A stretch of DNA of 64,000 nucleotides from Spirosoma aerolatum (GCF_002056795.1 NZ_CP020104.1:5031501-5095500); one strand, 5' to 3'. Shown: positions 8,478 to 17,278, counted from the first letter of the stretch. Program-made: numbers and translations. Notes: generated by a model from the sequence alone, not told the origin.

Positions 8478-8535
8478 GTGTTAAAGTGTAAACATGGTTC
8501 ACTTAGGTCTGTTTTCTACTTTAACACTTTAACAC
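8478..8535. terminator. Bidirectional terminator-like inverted repeat
   Basis: Arms GTGTTAAAGTGT (8478-8489) and ACACTTTAACAC (8524-8535) are exact complements with a 34-base loop. It lies between the convergent ends of the lipoprotein and the response regulator gene, a natural place for a shared terminator. The loop is long and the stem AT-rich, so termination strength is uncertain. Confidence 0.5.
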
Positions 8536-8547
8536 TTCAACTATTCA

Positions 8548-9009
8548 TTAAAACTCAGGGTGTTCGCAAACGGTTACGATACTGAACCAATATTGACCAA
8601 TGGCTTTAGTAACTTCACTCAGGCGCTGAAACGTCGAAGGTTTGGTAATGAAACTATTGGCACCGTTAAAGTACGACGTTTCAATATCCTCTTTGGCATC
8701 AGAGGTTGTCAGAACAATGATTGGAATATGCTTAAACTGGTCGCTTGACTTAATTTCACGTAACACTTCACGCCCATCTTTGCGGGGCATATTCAGGTCC
8801 AGCAGAATCAACTCAGGAATCGTGTGCGTTGATCCGGCATACCGACCACTATAGTTCAGAAAATCCAGCAAGTCTTCCCCGTCTTCAGCAAACGAAATAC
8901 GACTAGCTGGGTAATGCTGATGAAAAGCTTCACGTGTTAAATAACGATCGTCTTCGTCGTCATCGACCAGTAGTATATGAATAGGTTTCGGCTGAAGTTG
9001 GTCTGTCAT
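8548..9009 (-). CDS. Single-domain response regulator, partner of the adjacent kinase
   Basis: The start at 9009 (MTDQLQPKPIHILLVDDDED) gives 153 residues, a lone receiver domain. Acidic pocket LLVDDDEDD lies near residues 13-21, phosphoacceptor Asp in LILLDLNMPRKDGREVL, and the conserved Thr/Lys in IIVLTTSDA and SFITKPSTFQ. It resembles Rcp1-type regulators paired with phytochrome-like kinases. Its start codon lies 50 bases inside the histidine kinase gene upstream on the same strand, so the two are translationally coupled and almost certainly a two-component pair. The target of the regulator is unknown because it has no DNA-binding domain. Confidence 0.88.
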   Translation of the reverse strand: MTDQLQPKPIHILLVDDDEDDRYLTREAFHQHYPASRISFAEDGEDLLDFLNYSGRYAGSTHTIPELILLDLNMPRKDGREVLREIKSSDQFKHIPIIVLTTSDAKEDIETSYFNGANSFITKPSTFQRLSEVTKAIGQYWFSIVTVCEHPEF

Positions 9010-10441
9010 AATGTTGTAGTAATTGGCTTTCTGGTAAAACAACCACAAATGTGGTTCCCTCGTTTGGTTGACTCCGTGCTGTGATAATGCCGTGATGGCG
9101 CATAACAACCCGTTTACAAATGGCTAGCCCGATACCAGTACCTTCGAAAGCGGTTTTGCCATGCAATCGTTGAAAAACTTTAAAGATGTGATCTAAATAT
9201 TTCTCCTCAAACCCTATCCCGTTGTCTTCAATAGTGATTTCAAAATAAGGCCTGTCTGGAATTAGTTCAGGATAGGCTTCCCCTTGAACTGGATGCGCCA
9301 TGATCCGAAGCAGAGGCCGAACATCGGGTCTGGTAAATTTAAGCGCATTCGAAATCAAATTGTTAAAAAGATGGTCCATTTGGCTGGGCACGGCCTGAAT
9401 CGTAGGCAATTCACCCACCTCAAGCTGCACATCCAAGCCCTTGATCCGCAATTCCTGGTCGTCGAGAATCCGCTGCACAATATCGGCCAGCGATACGGAT
9501 TTAAAGCCTTCCTGATGATTCGATATTCGCGAGAAATTTAATAAATCCTTTATCAGTTTCGACATACGCTCAGCCGAATGCGAAATCTTACTCATAAACA
9601 TAAGGCTATCCGCATCGAACAAACTGCTGTAGCGATCTGTAATCAAATTCGCAAAGGACTGAATTTTTCGTAGCGGCTCCTGCAAATCGTGACTGGCCAC
9701 GAATGCAAATCGTTCCAACTCTTCATTCGATGTTTCAAGTTGCCGGATTTGCCCTTTCAATTGATTCTCATACTCACGTAGCTGGTCTTCCGTTTCCTGA
9801 CGACGAATTAGTTCCTGCTCGAGCAATCGGTATGAAATGACCAACACCATAAACGTTAGCAACGACAGCAAAAAAATCACAGTCAAGGTATTCCGAAACG
9901 AACGGACAGCCAGGTTATTCCGCATCTCCATCAACGACTGCTCTGTCTCGACCATAATCGACACATGCTGCCGAATGATATTCATAAGTCGCTTGTTTTG
10001 CGCACTTATAGCCAGATTTGCTTTATCGGCCATGCTCGTTCCGATTCGAACCTGCGTAGCCGCTAGCTTATCGCTAATTAGCTCGGCCAGCACTTGTTGA
10101 CGGTGCTGTTGAAGTCGATTGTCGGTGCTTAACTCTTTCAGCTTTTTAAGCTCAACTGGCAATTGACTAACTGCCTTATGATAGGGTTGCAGGTAGGATG
10201 TATCATTGGTGATCAGGTATCCTCGTGAGCCTGCTTCCAGATCCTTGACTAATGACAAGATTCGCTCAAGCGTTCCTGTCACTTCATACGTATGACGGAC
10301 CCGCTGCGTATCCTCCCCATGTTTATTATAGCTGTAAAACGAGATTATAAACCCCGACGCAATCAATACCATAGCTACAATGAATCCCAGGGCTATTCGC
10401 CGATTCATAAGTCTGGGACCAAACTGTGGTGCAATCTTCAT
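8960..10441 (-). CDS. CHASE3-type membrane histidine kinase
   Basis: The start at 10441 (MKIAPQFGPRLMNRR) gives 493 residues; MNRR at 10408 is an alternative. A first membrane helix (about residues 15-35) and a second (near 185-205, FLLSLLTFMVLVISY) flank an all-helical sensor resembling CHASE3 (AGSRGYLITNDTSYLQPY). A coiled coil leads into HisKA with the phosphoacceptor in FVASHDLQEPLRKIQSF. The ATP-binding domain has an N box (NLISNALKF), DNGIGF and GTGIGLAICKRV. The kinase overlaps the 3' receiver protein gene by 50 bases. No signal ligand can be inferred. Confidence 0.9.
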   Translation of the reverse strand: MKIAPQFGPRLMNRRIALGFIVAMVLIASGFIISFYSYNKHGEDTQRVRHTYEVTGTLERILSLVKDLEAGSRGYLITNDTSYLQPYHKAVSQLPVELKKLKELSTDNRLQQHRQQVLAELISDKLAATQVRIGTSMADKANLAISAQNKRLMNIIRQHVSIMVETEQSLMEMRNNLAVRSFRNTLTVIFLLSLLTFMVLVISYRLLEQELIRRQETEDQLREYENQLKGQIRQLETSNEELERFAFVASHDLQEPLRKIQSFANLITDRYSSLFDADSLMFMSKISHSAERMSKLIKDLLNFSRISNHQEGFKSVSLADIVQRILDDQELRIKGLDVQLEVGELPTIQAVPSQMDHLFNNLISNALKFTRPDVRPLLRIMAHPVQGEAYPELIPDRPYFEITIEDNGIGFEEKYLDHIFKVFQRLHGKTAFEGTGIGLAICKRVVMRHHGIITARSQPNEGTTFVVVLPESQLLQHYDRPTSAETYSYTTGR

Positions 10442-10571
10442 AACGTCAGAATTCTCATGTAGCAAATGTAAGGAATAGGGTCAGGACTTGTGAAATGATA
10501 AACATATAACAATGTATTGCAAATACATTGCCACGCTTCGCTTGTTTTTACATTCCAATGATTCTACTACC

Positions 10572-11111
10572 CTATAACGATTCAACCACCAAATTATGGT
10601 TTGTATAGATGCATACATCGGCTGCAATATGCAGACTTTCCCGAACCATCTCCTCGGCAGACAGGTCTGAAGCATGCTTTTTCAGGGCAATAGCCGCCGA
10701 TTGGGCGTACATGCCACCAGAACCAATGGCAGCAATATCGCTATCGGGCTCGATCACATCGCCTGTGCCTGATACAATAAGAAGATCGTCTTTCGATGCA
10801 ACGATGAGCATAGCTTCAAGCTTTCGCAAATAGCGGTCTGTACGCCAATCTTTTGCCAGTTCGATAGCTGCCCGCTTCAGATTGCCTCCGTACGCATTCA
10901 ATTTCTCTTCAAAACGCTCAATGAGCGTAAAGGCATCGGCGGTTGACCCAGCAAAACCCGCCAGCACTTTCCCTCCCATTAATACCCGAACTTTTCGAAC
11001 ATTACTCTTGGCAATAGTATTTCCCATAGTAGCCTGCCCATCGGCACCCAGGGCCACATGGCCGTTGTGCCGAATGCCAACTACGGTTGTTGCATGAATT
11101 GTAGGTTGCAT
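10572..11111 (-). CDS. hslV: ATP-dependent protease subunit HslV
   Basis: The 179-residue product is HslV, the proteasome-like peptidase that works with the HslU ATPase in the cytoplasm. The N-terminus [13 protein letters not shown] holds the catalytic threonine after a 7-residue propeptide, longer than the single Met seen in E. coli. Further family blocks are [42 protein letters not shown] and [13 protein letters not shown]. hslU is not adjacent, unlike in many proteobacteria, so the ATPase must be encoded elsewhere. The gene stands between the kinase pair and an Lrp regulator, all on the minus strand. Confidence 0.95.
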   Translation of the reverse strand: MQPTIHATTVVGIRHNGHVALGADGQATMGNTIAKSNVRKVRVLMGGKVLAGFAGSTADAFTLIERFEEKLNAYGGNLKRAAIELAKDWRTDRYLRKLEAMLIVASKDDLLIVSGTGDVIEPDSDIAAIGSGGMYAQSAAIALKKHASDLSAEEMVRESLHIAADVCIYTNHNLVVESL

Positions 11112-11175
11112 AACTTAACTTGTATTGGTGGGTATAACACGGGTGAAGCCGTTTAGGGTTCACAGCCTGGAGCCT

Positions 11176-11239
11176 GGAGCGTGGGGGTTGGAGCAGGGAA
11201 GCATTTTTCCGATTATCCCTGCACCAAGCCCCACGCTCC
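11176..11239. repeat. Imperfect inverted repeat between hslV and lrp
   Basis: Arms 11176-11199 and 11216-11239 match at 22 of 24 positions, with a 16-base loop. The right side (11226-11248) also matches, at 22 of 23 positions, a stretch inside the PspC gene (20518-20540, minus strand). That indicates a dispersed repeat family rather than a simple terminator. The repeat touches the last codon of the Lrp gene. Confidence 0.75.
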
Positions 11240-11246
11240 AAGCCCA

Positions 11247-11720
11247 TCACTCTTCCGAAAAGGGGATTGAGCGGTTAATGCTCTCTTCGAGTGAGATAAA
11301 GGTTTCCGTACGTTGTACTCCGCTCACTTTCTGAATTTTATCGTGTAGCACTTCTCTCAGATGCTGGGTATCACGACAAACGATTTTGGCGAATATGCTA
11401 TAAATACCCGTTGTATAGTGCACATTGACGACCTCAGGGATTTTTTCCAGTTGCCTGGATACATCTTCATACAATGAGCTTTTATCTAAATAAATACCCA
11501 GAAAGGCACTGATATCCCAACCTAGTTTGGCGTGATCGATCACCAGCTGCGATCCCCGAACAATACCCATCTGCCGAAGCTTATTCATCCGAACATGTAC
11601 GGTTCCCCCCGAAACGAAGATTCGTTTCCCAATTTCGGTGTACGGCATATTGGCATCCTGCATTAGCAGGCTCAGTATTTTTAGATCAGTATTATCAATT
11701 TCTAAATTTTTTTCCGCCAT
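11247..11720 (-). CDS. Lrp/AsnC family transcriptional regulator
   Basis: The 157-residue product has an N-terminal winged helix-turn-helix (LDNTD-like start IDNTDLKILSLLMQDA, recognition region FVSGGTVHVRMNKL) and a C-terminal RAM/Lrp ligand domain (VNVHYTTGIYSIFAKIVCRD, GVQRTETFISLEESIN). It probably binds DNA as a dimer or octamer and responds to an amino acid. The presence of a Gly-Gly turn in the recognition region, where many Lrp proteins have Ser-Ser, is typical for this lineage. Targets are unknown; it is divergent from the tRNA-like gene and lepA. Confidence 0.92.
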   Translation of the reverse strand: MAEKNLEIDNTDLKILSLLMQDANMPYTEIGKRIFVSGGTVHVRMNKLRQMGIVRGSQLVIDHAKLGWDISAFLGIYLDKSSLYEDVSRQLEKIPEVVNVHYTTGIYSIFAKIVCRDTQHLREVLHDKIQKVSGVQRTETFISLEESINRSIPFSEE

Positions 11721-11802
11721 TTCAATCTATTTTTCGATGAAGTGCAACAAATCTACTCCATTTTTAAATGAATTATAAATTTTAAGAAATTTTTATGTGA
11801 AA

Positions 11803-11835
11803 TTTGCAACAAATATCACCTATTACTTAACTTTG
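11803..11835 (+). promoter_or_regulatory. Bacteroidota-type promoter for the tRNA-like gene
   Basis: TTTG at 11803-11806 and TAACTTTG at 11828-11835 match the Bacteroidota consensus TTTG / TAnnTTTG with a spacer of 21 bases. Transcription would start near 11840-11844, just before a leader hairpin and 50-60 bases ahead of the tRNA-like gene. Seen in sequence; activity is inferred. Confidence 0.65.
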
Positions 11836-11839
11836 CAAT

Positions 11840-11888
11840 GTCAAGTTGATCGAGCGGGGTCAGCACGCCGGTCTTCTTGACATTTTTT
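11840..11888 (+). promoter_or_regulatory. Leader hairpin with T run upstream of tRNA-like gene
   Basis: GTCAAG (11840-11845) pairs with CTTGAC (11876-11881), directly followed by six Ts (11883-11888). The stem is short and the loop 30 bases, so it is a weak terminator or attenuator candidate. Within the loop, ACGCCGGTCT (11865-11874) is exactly complementary to AGACCGGCGT (12110-12119) in the terminator beyond the tRNA-like gene. That allows an alternative long-range stem. Confidence 0.45.
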
Positions 11889-11896
11889 CCTCACAC

Positions 11897-12054
11897 TGTA
11901 GGATGTCGAAATTGGCAGACGTGCCCTCCTGTCTCGGGGGTGGTGATAAAGGATAAACGCAGCATAATGCCGCCCTCGTGGCGACTGGGGTTGACCACCA
12001 GAGATTGTACTGTAGCTAACTGCACCGTGGGCGGTTCGAGTCCCCCTCCTACAG
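11897..12054 (+). tRNA. tRNA-Leu-like gene with giant variable arm
   Basis: A perfect 7-bp acceptor stem (TGTAGGA 11897-11903 with TCCTACA 12047-12053) encloses a Leu-type D arm (CGAAATTGGCAGACG), a 5-bp anticodon stem (CCCTC 11924-11928 / GGGGG 11936-11940) and a T loop TTCGAGT (12035-12041). The T stem GGCGG / CCCCC has one C-C mismatch. The anticodon loop CTGTCTC places GTC at positions 34-36, which nominally reads Asp codons although the body is Leu-like, and position 37 is a pyrimidine. GGTG (11942-11945) and CACC (12023-12026) form a type II variable arm, but its loop is about 77 nt. The 3' CCA is not encoded in full (G then CA). It could be a functional odd tRNA, a tRNA-like regulator or a decaying gene. 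Confidence 0.6.
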
Positions 12055-12088
12055 CATTTGGTTTTTAGTTTGTTGATGAAGTGTAATT

Positions 12089-12128
12089 GAACACGCCGGC
12101 TCCTGGATGAGACCGGCGTTTGTTTTTT
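12089..12128 (+). terminator. Terminator of the tRNA-like gene
   Basis: ACGCCGG (12093-12099), extended by CTC, pairs with GAG-A-CCGGCGT (12109-12119), with one bulged A. Six Ts follow at 12123-12128. This is a strong Rho-independent terminator about 40 bases after the acceptor stem. It supports independent transcription of the tRNA-like gene and separates it from lepA. Confidence 0.8.
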
Positions 12129-12133
12129 ATGCG

Positions 12134-12141
12134 TATTTTTG
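12134..12141 (+). promoter_or_regulatory. Minus-7 box of a candidate lepA promoter
   Basis: TATTTTTG matches TAnnTTTG and lies 64 bases before the GTG start of lepA, immediately after the tRNA-like gene terminator. No TTTG box at a proper distance is evident because the terminator occupies that position. Confidence 0.35.
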
Positions 12142-12205
12142 CCGTTTAAAAAGGTAGTTCGGCCCATACCGCTTGAACTACAAACCTCAAACAGGATTTT
12201 TCTAC

Positions 12206-13993
12206 GTGAAACACATCCGTAATTTTTGCATTATTGCTCATATCGACCACGGAAAAAGTACCCTGGCCGACCGATTATTAGAATTTACCAAGACAGTAGG
12301 TGCCCGCGACATGCAGGCCCAATTGCTCGATGATATGGATCTGGAACGAGAACGCGGTATCACCATCAAGAGCCATGCCATCCAGATGGAATACATGCAT
12401 AAGGGGGAACTTTATACCCTGAACCTGATCGATACACCAGGGCACGTTGACTTTTCCTACGAGGTTTCGCGATCCATTGCCGCCTGCGAAGGTGCCTTAC
12501 TTTTGGTCGATGCGTCGCAGGGAACCGAAGCACAGACCATCTCCAACCTCTATCTGGCCCTGAATAACGATCTGGTTATTATTCCTGTCCTGAACAAAAT
12601 TGACCTTCCCGGTGCCATGCCCGAAGAGATTAAGGACGAGATGGTTGACCTGCTGGGCTGCGACCGGGACGACATTATTCCGGCATCGGGTAAAGAGGGC
12701 ATTGGTGTTCCTGAAATTCTGGCCGCCATTGTCGAGCGGATTCCAGCCCCAACCGGCGATCCTGATGGCGCCTTACAGGCACTGATTTTTGATTCGCATT
12801 TCAATTCCTACCGTGGTATTGAAGTTATTTTCCGGGTTAAGAACGGACGGATTCGGAAAGGCGACAAGGTTAAATTTATGAACACCGGCAAAGAATATAT
12901 TGCCGATGAGGTAGGTACTCTCGGCTTGGACCAGGTGCCTAAACCAGTGATCGAATGTGGCGATGTAGGCTACCTCATATCAGGAATTAAAGTAGCCAAA
13001 GAGGTAAAAGTCGGCGATACCGTTACCACCGTCGACAATCCTGCCAGTTCGGCAATTCAGGGTTTTTCGGAAGTGAAACCAATGGTATTTGCGGGCATTT
13101 ACCCTGTCGAAACCAGTGAGTTCGAAGACCTCCGCGATGCTATGGAGAAGCTCCAGCTCAATGATGCGGCTCTTGTATGGGAGCCCGAAACATCGGCGGC
13201 CTTAGGCTTTGGCTTTCGTTGTGGCTTTCTGGGGATGCTTCATATGGAGATCGTACAGGAGCGTCTGGAGCGTGAATTTGACATGACGGTCATCACTACA
13301 GTGCCCTCAGTGCGCTTCGAGGTGATGACTACCAAAGGGCAGGACATTCAGGTATCGGCCCCCGCTGATATGCCTGACCCGAACCTCATCGACTATATTG
13401 AAGAGCCATTTATCCGGGCACAGATCATTACCAAGGCCGAGTATGTGGGGGGTATCATGAGTCTATGTATGGATAAGCGGAGTATACTTAAAAACCAGGT
13501 ATATCTAACCGCCGAGCGGGTTGAACTCCAGTTCGAGATGCCACTGGCCGAAGTCGTATTCGACTTTTTCGATAAGCTTAAAACGATCTCGCGTGGGTAT
13601 GCTTCGCTCGACTATGAGTTTATGGACAACCGGGAATCGGACATGGTCAAGCTCGACGTTATGCTCAACGGCGATAAAGTCGATGCCCTCTCAGCCATCG
13701 TCCACCGCTCGAAATCGTACGAATGGGGTAAAAAACTCTGCGAAAAACTCAAGGAATTAATTCCGCGCCAACAGTTTGAAATCGCGATTCAGGCCGCTAT
13801 TGGACAAAAAATCATTGCTCGCGAAACCCTGAGCGCCTTGCGAAAAGACGTACTGGCCAAGTGTTACGGTGGCGATATTTCGCGGAAACGTAAACTGCTC
13901 GAAAAGCAGAAAAAAGGAAAGAAACGTATGCGCCAAGTCGGCAACGTCGAAATTCCGCAGGAAGCCTTTATGGCCGTTCTGAAGATCAACTAA
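12206..13993 (+). CDS. lepA: Elongation factor 4 (LepA), ribosome back-translocating GTPase
   Basis: I place the start at the GTG of 12206 ([20 protein letters not shown]), because LepA proteins begin at this residue and the result, 595 residues, is the family length. The upstream in-frame ATG at 12173 would add 11 unusual residues. GTPase motifs are [26 protein letters not shown] and NKIDLPGA. The C-terminal LepA-specific domain includes [20 protein letters not shown], followed by a lysine-rich end. LepA acts in initiation and elongation on the 30S/70S ribosome. A terminator follows directly. The gene stands alone. Confidence 0.96.
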   Translation: MKHIRNFCIIAHIDHGKSTLADRLLEFTKTVGARDMQAQLLDDMDLERERGITIKSHAIQMEYMHKGELYTLNLIDTPGHVDFSYEVSRSIAACEGALLLVDASQGTEAQTISNLYLALNNDLVIIPVLNKIDLPGAMPEEIKDEMVDLLGCDRDDIIPASGKEGIGVPEILAAIVERIPAPTGDPDGALQALIFDSHFNSYRGIEVIFRVKNGRIRKGDKVKFMNTGKEYIADEVGTLGLDQVPKPVIECGDVGYLISGIKVAKEVKVGDTVTTVDNPASSAIQGFSEVKPMVFAGIYPVETSEFEDLRDAMEKLQLNDAALVWEPETSAALGFGFRCGFLGMLHMEIVQERLEREFDMTVITTVPSVRFEVMTTKGQDIQVSAPADMPDPNLIDYIEEPFIRAQIITKAEYVGGIMSLCMDKRSILKNQVYLTAERVELQFEMPLAEVVFDFFDKLKTISRGYASLDYEFMDNRESDMVKLDVMLNGDKVDALSAIVHRSKSYEWGKKLCEKLKELIPRQQFEIAIQAAIGQKIIARETLSALRKDVLAKCYGGDISRKRKLLEKQKKGKKRMRQVGNVEIPQEAFMAVLKIN

Positions 13994-13996
13994 TCG

Positions 13997-14026
13997 AAAA
14001 GCCAGTTCAGTAATGAGCTGGCTTTT
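13997..14026 (+). terminator. lepA terminator
   Basis: AAAAGCCAG (13997-14005) pairs with CTGGCTTTT (14018-14026) across a 12-base loop and is followed by further Ts. It begins four bases after the lepA stop. Confidence 0.85.
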
Positions 14027-14137
14027 TTTAAAACCGTAACAGCCAGCCCATAGCTACACTATCAGCAGTTTAGACACTTAACAAAAACGGCATTTTTTTT
14101 GCGTTGTGGTTACACAATTGAACAACCATAGCCCCAA

Positions 14138-14869
14138 ATGCGTGCTTTATTGTCTTTATTCTTTTTACTGGCGCTTATATCAACAACTTACAGCCAGAAT
14201 CTAGCCGTTGCCCGAACCCAGAAAACACTGTTCACCATTTCGGCAGTTGATGAAAAAACTTCCCAGGAAATTCCAGCTCTGTTTACCATTCAGGCGAAAC
14301 AGGCGAAGAAAAAGTTTGTAGGAAAAAGCTTTGCTGATGGAAAGCCATTTGCCTTTGTGCTCACCCGCACCGATACCCTGAATGTGATAGCCAGTTCGCC
14401 CGGCTATTACGAAGCAGAAGAACTCATGGTGGTTTCGTGCGATACCTGTACGGATTACGGTTACGTAATTCGACTAGAAAAAGAAGAACCCAAGCCAGAT
14501 AGTATATTCCGGAATTTGCAGGTCAACAAGGCATTTCGGCTCGATAATGTGTATTTCGATCAGAGTAGCTATATCCTGCGACCAGAATCATACCCTCAAT
14601 TAAATAAGCTCATCAAGACACTGGTTTCGACGCCAAAGCTAGTTATTGAAATTGCAGGCCACACCGATAATGTCGGCGATCGACGGCTGAACCAGGCCCT
14701 TTCCGAAAATCGGGCCAAGATCATTACCAATTACCTGGTCCGTAATGGCATACCCGAAAGCCGCCTTCACCATAATGGATATGGGGATACACACCCAGCG
14801 GCTCCCAATGATACGGAAGAGAATAAACGAAAGAACCGTCGTGTCGAATTTGTTGTATTAGCTATGTAA
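14138..14869 (+). CDS. OmpA-family peptidoglycan-binding outer membrane protein
   Basis: The 243-residue product has a Sec signal peptide (MRALLSLFFLLALISTTYSQ). An N-terminal domain of about 100 residues resembles the small beta domain common before OmpA domains in Bacteroidota (VDEKTSQEIPALFTIQ). The C-terminal OmpA/MotB domain spans about 130-243, with LDNVYFDQSSYILRPESY, IAGHTDNVGDRRLNQALSEN and NGYGDTHPAAPNDTEENKRK, which carry the Asp and Arg that bind diaminopimelate. It probably ties the outer membrane to peptidoglycan. It is a single gene; no C-terminal sorting domain is seen. Confidence 0.88.
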   Translation: MRALLSLFFLLALISTTYSQNLAVARTQKTLFTISAVDEKTSQEIPALFTIQAKQAKKKFVGKSFADGKPFAFVLTRTDTLNVIASSPGYYEAEELMVVSCDTCTDYGYVIRLEKEEPKPDSIFRNLQVNKAFRLDNVYFDQSSYILRPESYPQLNKLIKTLVSTPKLVIEIAGHTDNVGDRRLNQALSENRAKIITNYLVRNGIPESRLHHNGYGDTHPAAPNDTEENKRKNRRVEFVVLAM

Positions 14870-14955
14870 GTAGGTCATTCTTTGTCATAAATTGCCATCG
14901 AACTGTTCACGGTGAACAACAAGGTGATTCTGAATGACCACGAAATGGCTTTCCG

Positions 14956-15711
14956 ATGACATATTTCGTAAAACCCGGCTCTATTGTTCGTCAGATATGG
15001 GGCGATGCCGATGTAATCTTGCTCGTGTTTGCCGGATCGGCGGCTGAGTTTGCCCTCAACCGAGCTGTCGACTGGTTGTTTTATACCGGAAAATTGCCTG
15101 CTGACCCGATTGGCCGCTTATTTTCAACTGTACGCTATGCGCAGGAGATTGTGTTTACTCCTGATGAAAAAGCTCGCCAGGCTATTGCCCGAATGGGTTC
15201 TATTCACCAGGGCATTGAGCAGAAACGCGGCTATCAGATTCCGGCCTGGGCCTACCGCGACGTGCTTTACATGCTGATTGACTATTCGCAACGTGCTTTC
15301 GAACTGTTGAAACGTCCGCTTACCGATGTAGAGCGTAACGAGTTATTTAGCACCTTTCGTGAAGTTGGTGCAGGTATGGGCGTTCCTGATTTGCCAACCA
15401 CGTATGCCGACTGGCAGACAGACCGGGAACTGCATCTGAATCGTGATCTGGTTCATAGTGAGTTTACGGATCAGTTGTTTCAGCGGTACCGGGAAGAATT
15501 AGGAAACTGGCGGTACGATCTACTCCGACAGGTACAGGGTATGCTGGTTCCTAAACAGGTCCGTCAGTTACTCGAACTGCCCCAGAAGCCTCTCCTTAAT
15601 TACTCGCTGGGCCTATATGGCCTTCTCAATGCGATTGGCTTACGCTCATTCGTTCAGCGGGTTCTTTTACCAACCGAATATTTGCAGCAGATTCGGGCAC
15701 TGGATAAATAA
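14956..15711 (+). CDS. MpaB-like oxygenase family protein (DUF2236)
   Basis: The 251-residue product resembles the oxygenase MpaB / latex-clearing-protein family: an N-terminal GSIVRQIWGDADVILLVFAG, an aromatic helical core (YRDVLYMLIDYSQRAFELL) and GVPDLPTTYADWQ. These proteins are mostly alpha-helical and many bind haem. Assignment of a reaction is not possible from sequence. The L-serine dehydratase gene starts 34 bases downstream on the same strand, so the two may share a transcript. Confidence 0.75.
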   Translation: MTYFVKPGSIVRQIWGDADVILLVFAGSAAEFALNRAVDWLFYTGKLPADPIGRLFSTVRYAQEIVFTPDEKARQAIARMGSIHQGIEQKRGYQIPAWAYRDVLYMLIDYSQRAFELLKRPLTDVERNELFSTFREVGAGMGVPDLPTTYADWQTDRELHLNRDLVHSEFTDQLFQRYREELGNWRYDLLRQVQGMLVPKQVRQLLELPQKPLLNYSLGLYGLLNAIGLRSFVQRVLLPTEYLQQIRALDK

Positions 15712-15745
15712 TTTACGGTTTACCGCTCCAAAAATCTCATCAACA

Positions 15746-17128
15746 ATGCCCTCATCGCCTATTACAACATCTGTTTTCGATCTATTCAAAGTTGGGCCGG
15801 GGCCATCCAGTTCGCATACCATCGGCCCTATGAAGGCCGCCTTCGATTTTCGACAGCGACTCGCGCAACCCCCATCCGACAGCCAACAACGGGCCCATAC
15901 AATTCAGATCCATCTGTACGGCTCATTGAGTGCAACTGGCAAAGGGCATGGCACCGACCGGGCTATTGTGGCAGGGTTACTGGGCTGGCAACCTGAAACG
16001 ACCGATCCCGATGCCTTACTAAAACTGTTGCGGGATGAATCGGTCACGTATCCTGTATCAGTTAGCTCCCAAACGATTGGTATTGGCCCAAAGGATATCT
16101 TTTTCCATAAGAAACGCTATGATTCACCTTATGCCAATACCATGGTACTGAAGTTGGTAGCGAGCGAGGAAATACTAGCCGAGGAAGAATATTATTCTAT
16201 TGGAGGTGGATTTATCCTTCGGAAAGGGGAGCCTGAGGTTGCTGCCAGTGCGCAATCGGTTCCCTATCCATACGGAACTATGGCAGAATTAAAAGAGCAG
16301 CTTGCCAGCCAACAGATTACCCTGGATGACTTGTTGCTGGCCAACGAAATGGCAGTTTCGGGGCGTAGTCGCGTAGAGGTCAATCAGCGGCTCGACCAGA
16401 TTCTGGAGTTCATGCACAAAGCCGTACGGCGTGGGCTGCGCCACAAGGGGACGCTGCCGGGCTCGATCAGGCTGAGCCGCAAAGCGCCGATTCTGTTCAA
16501 TCAGGCGAAGGAAATGAGCCAGTCTTCCGACAGTTTCCTGATTTTTCTGAATGCGTATTGCCTGGCCGCATCCGAAGAAAATGCGGCTGGTGGTATCGTC
16601 GTTACAGCCCCAACCTCAGGCGCATCGGGCGTAATTCCTGGGTTGACGTATTTAGCCAAGCATCATTTTCATTACGACAAAGCTACCTTGCGAGCGGGTA
16701 TGCTGGCGGCAGCCGCCATTGGCTTTCTGGTCAAGCACAACGCCAGTATTTCGGGAGCCGAAATGGGTTGTATGGGCGAAATTGGTACTGCCTCGGCCAT
16801 GGGGGCTGCTTTTCTGACCCGTTGCGCACAGAATAAGGCCAATGTTGGCCCGATTGAAGCGGCTGCCGAAATCGCCATTGAACATCACCTCGGCATGACC
16901 TGTGACCCCATTGGTGGATATGTTCAGATTCCGTGTATTGAACGAAATGCGATGGGCGCCGTAAAAGCATACAATGCCTATCTGCTGGCCACCTCTGGAG
17001 CGGCTTCGTTTCAGAAAATCTCGCTCGACGCCGTCATCAAAGTCATGAAAGCCACCGGCCGCGATATGTCGACCAAATACAAAGAAACCTCCGAAGCCGG
17101 TTTAGCCCTCAGCGCGACAGAGTGTTAA
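15746..17128 (+). CDS. sdaA: L-serine ammonia-lyase, iron-sulfur dependent, single chain
   Basis: The start at 15746 (MPSSPITTSVFDLFKVGPGP) is the family's usual one and gives 460 residues; the open frame extends further upstream into the MpaB-like gene but without support. The N-terminal domain carries VGPGPSSSHTIGP and GKGHGTDRA. The catalytic C-terminal domain carries the cysteines expected to bind the [4Fe-4S] cluster (EMGCMGEIGTASAMG, HLGMTCDPIGGY, QIPCIERNAMG). It converts L-serine to pyruvate and ammonia in the cytoplasm, the breakdown counterpart of the serine synthesis genes near 57-62 kb. Confidence 0.93.
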   Translation: MPSSPITTSVFDLFKVGPGPSSSHTIGPMKAAFDFRQRLAQPPSDSQQRAHTIQIHLYGSLSATGKGHGTDRAIVAGLLGWQPETTDPDALLKLLRDESVTYPVSVSSQTIGIGPKDIFFHKKRYDSPYANTMVLKLVASEEILAEEEYYSIGGGFILRKGEPEVAASAQSVPYPYGTMAELKEQLASQQITLDDLLLANEMAVSGRSRVEVNQRLDQILEFMHKAVRRGLRHKGTLPGSIRLSRKAPILFNQAKEMSQSSDSFLIFLNAYCLAASEENAAGGIVVTAPTSGASGVIPGLTYLAKHHFHYDKATLRAGMLAAAAIGFLVKHNASISGAEMGCMGEIGTASAMGAAFLTRCAQNKANVGPIEAAAEIAIEHHLGMTCDPIGGYVQIPCIERNAMGAVKAYNAYLLATSGAASFQKISLDAVIKVMKATGRDMSTKYKETSEAGLALSATEC

Positions 17129-17146
17129 ACAGAGAGAAAAATAGAG

Positions 17147-17199
17147 AAGGAAGAAGGGCGAAAGTTGGGACGTATTATCTCTTTTCGCTTTTCTTCCTT
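17147..17199. repeat. Purine-rich inverted repeat after serine dehydratase
   Basis: A purine-rich arm (17147-17164, AAGGAAGAAGGGCGAAAG) is nearly complementary to a pyrimidine-rich arm (17181-17199), followed by a T run. It could end transcription of the serine dehydratase gene. Its style resembles the repeats at 18342, 42814 and 58787. Confidence 0.5.
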
Positions 17200-17278
17200 T
17201 TTTGATTCTAAAACAATTCCGCACCTTTAACATGTTTTTAATGACATACCGTCAACGTATACGGTACCATTCTCTAAA

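Noticed and set aside
11897..12054. tmRNA or a group I intron-containing tRNA
   Set aside because: A canonical D arm and anticodon stem argue against tmRNA, and the 77-nt insertion is in the variable arm, too short and wrongly placed for a group I intron.
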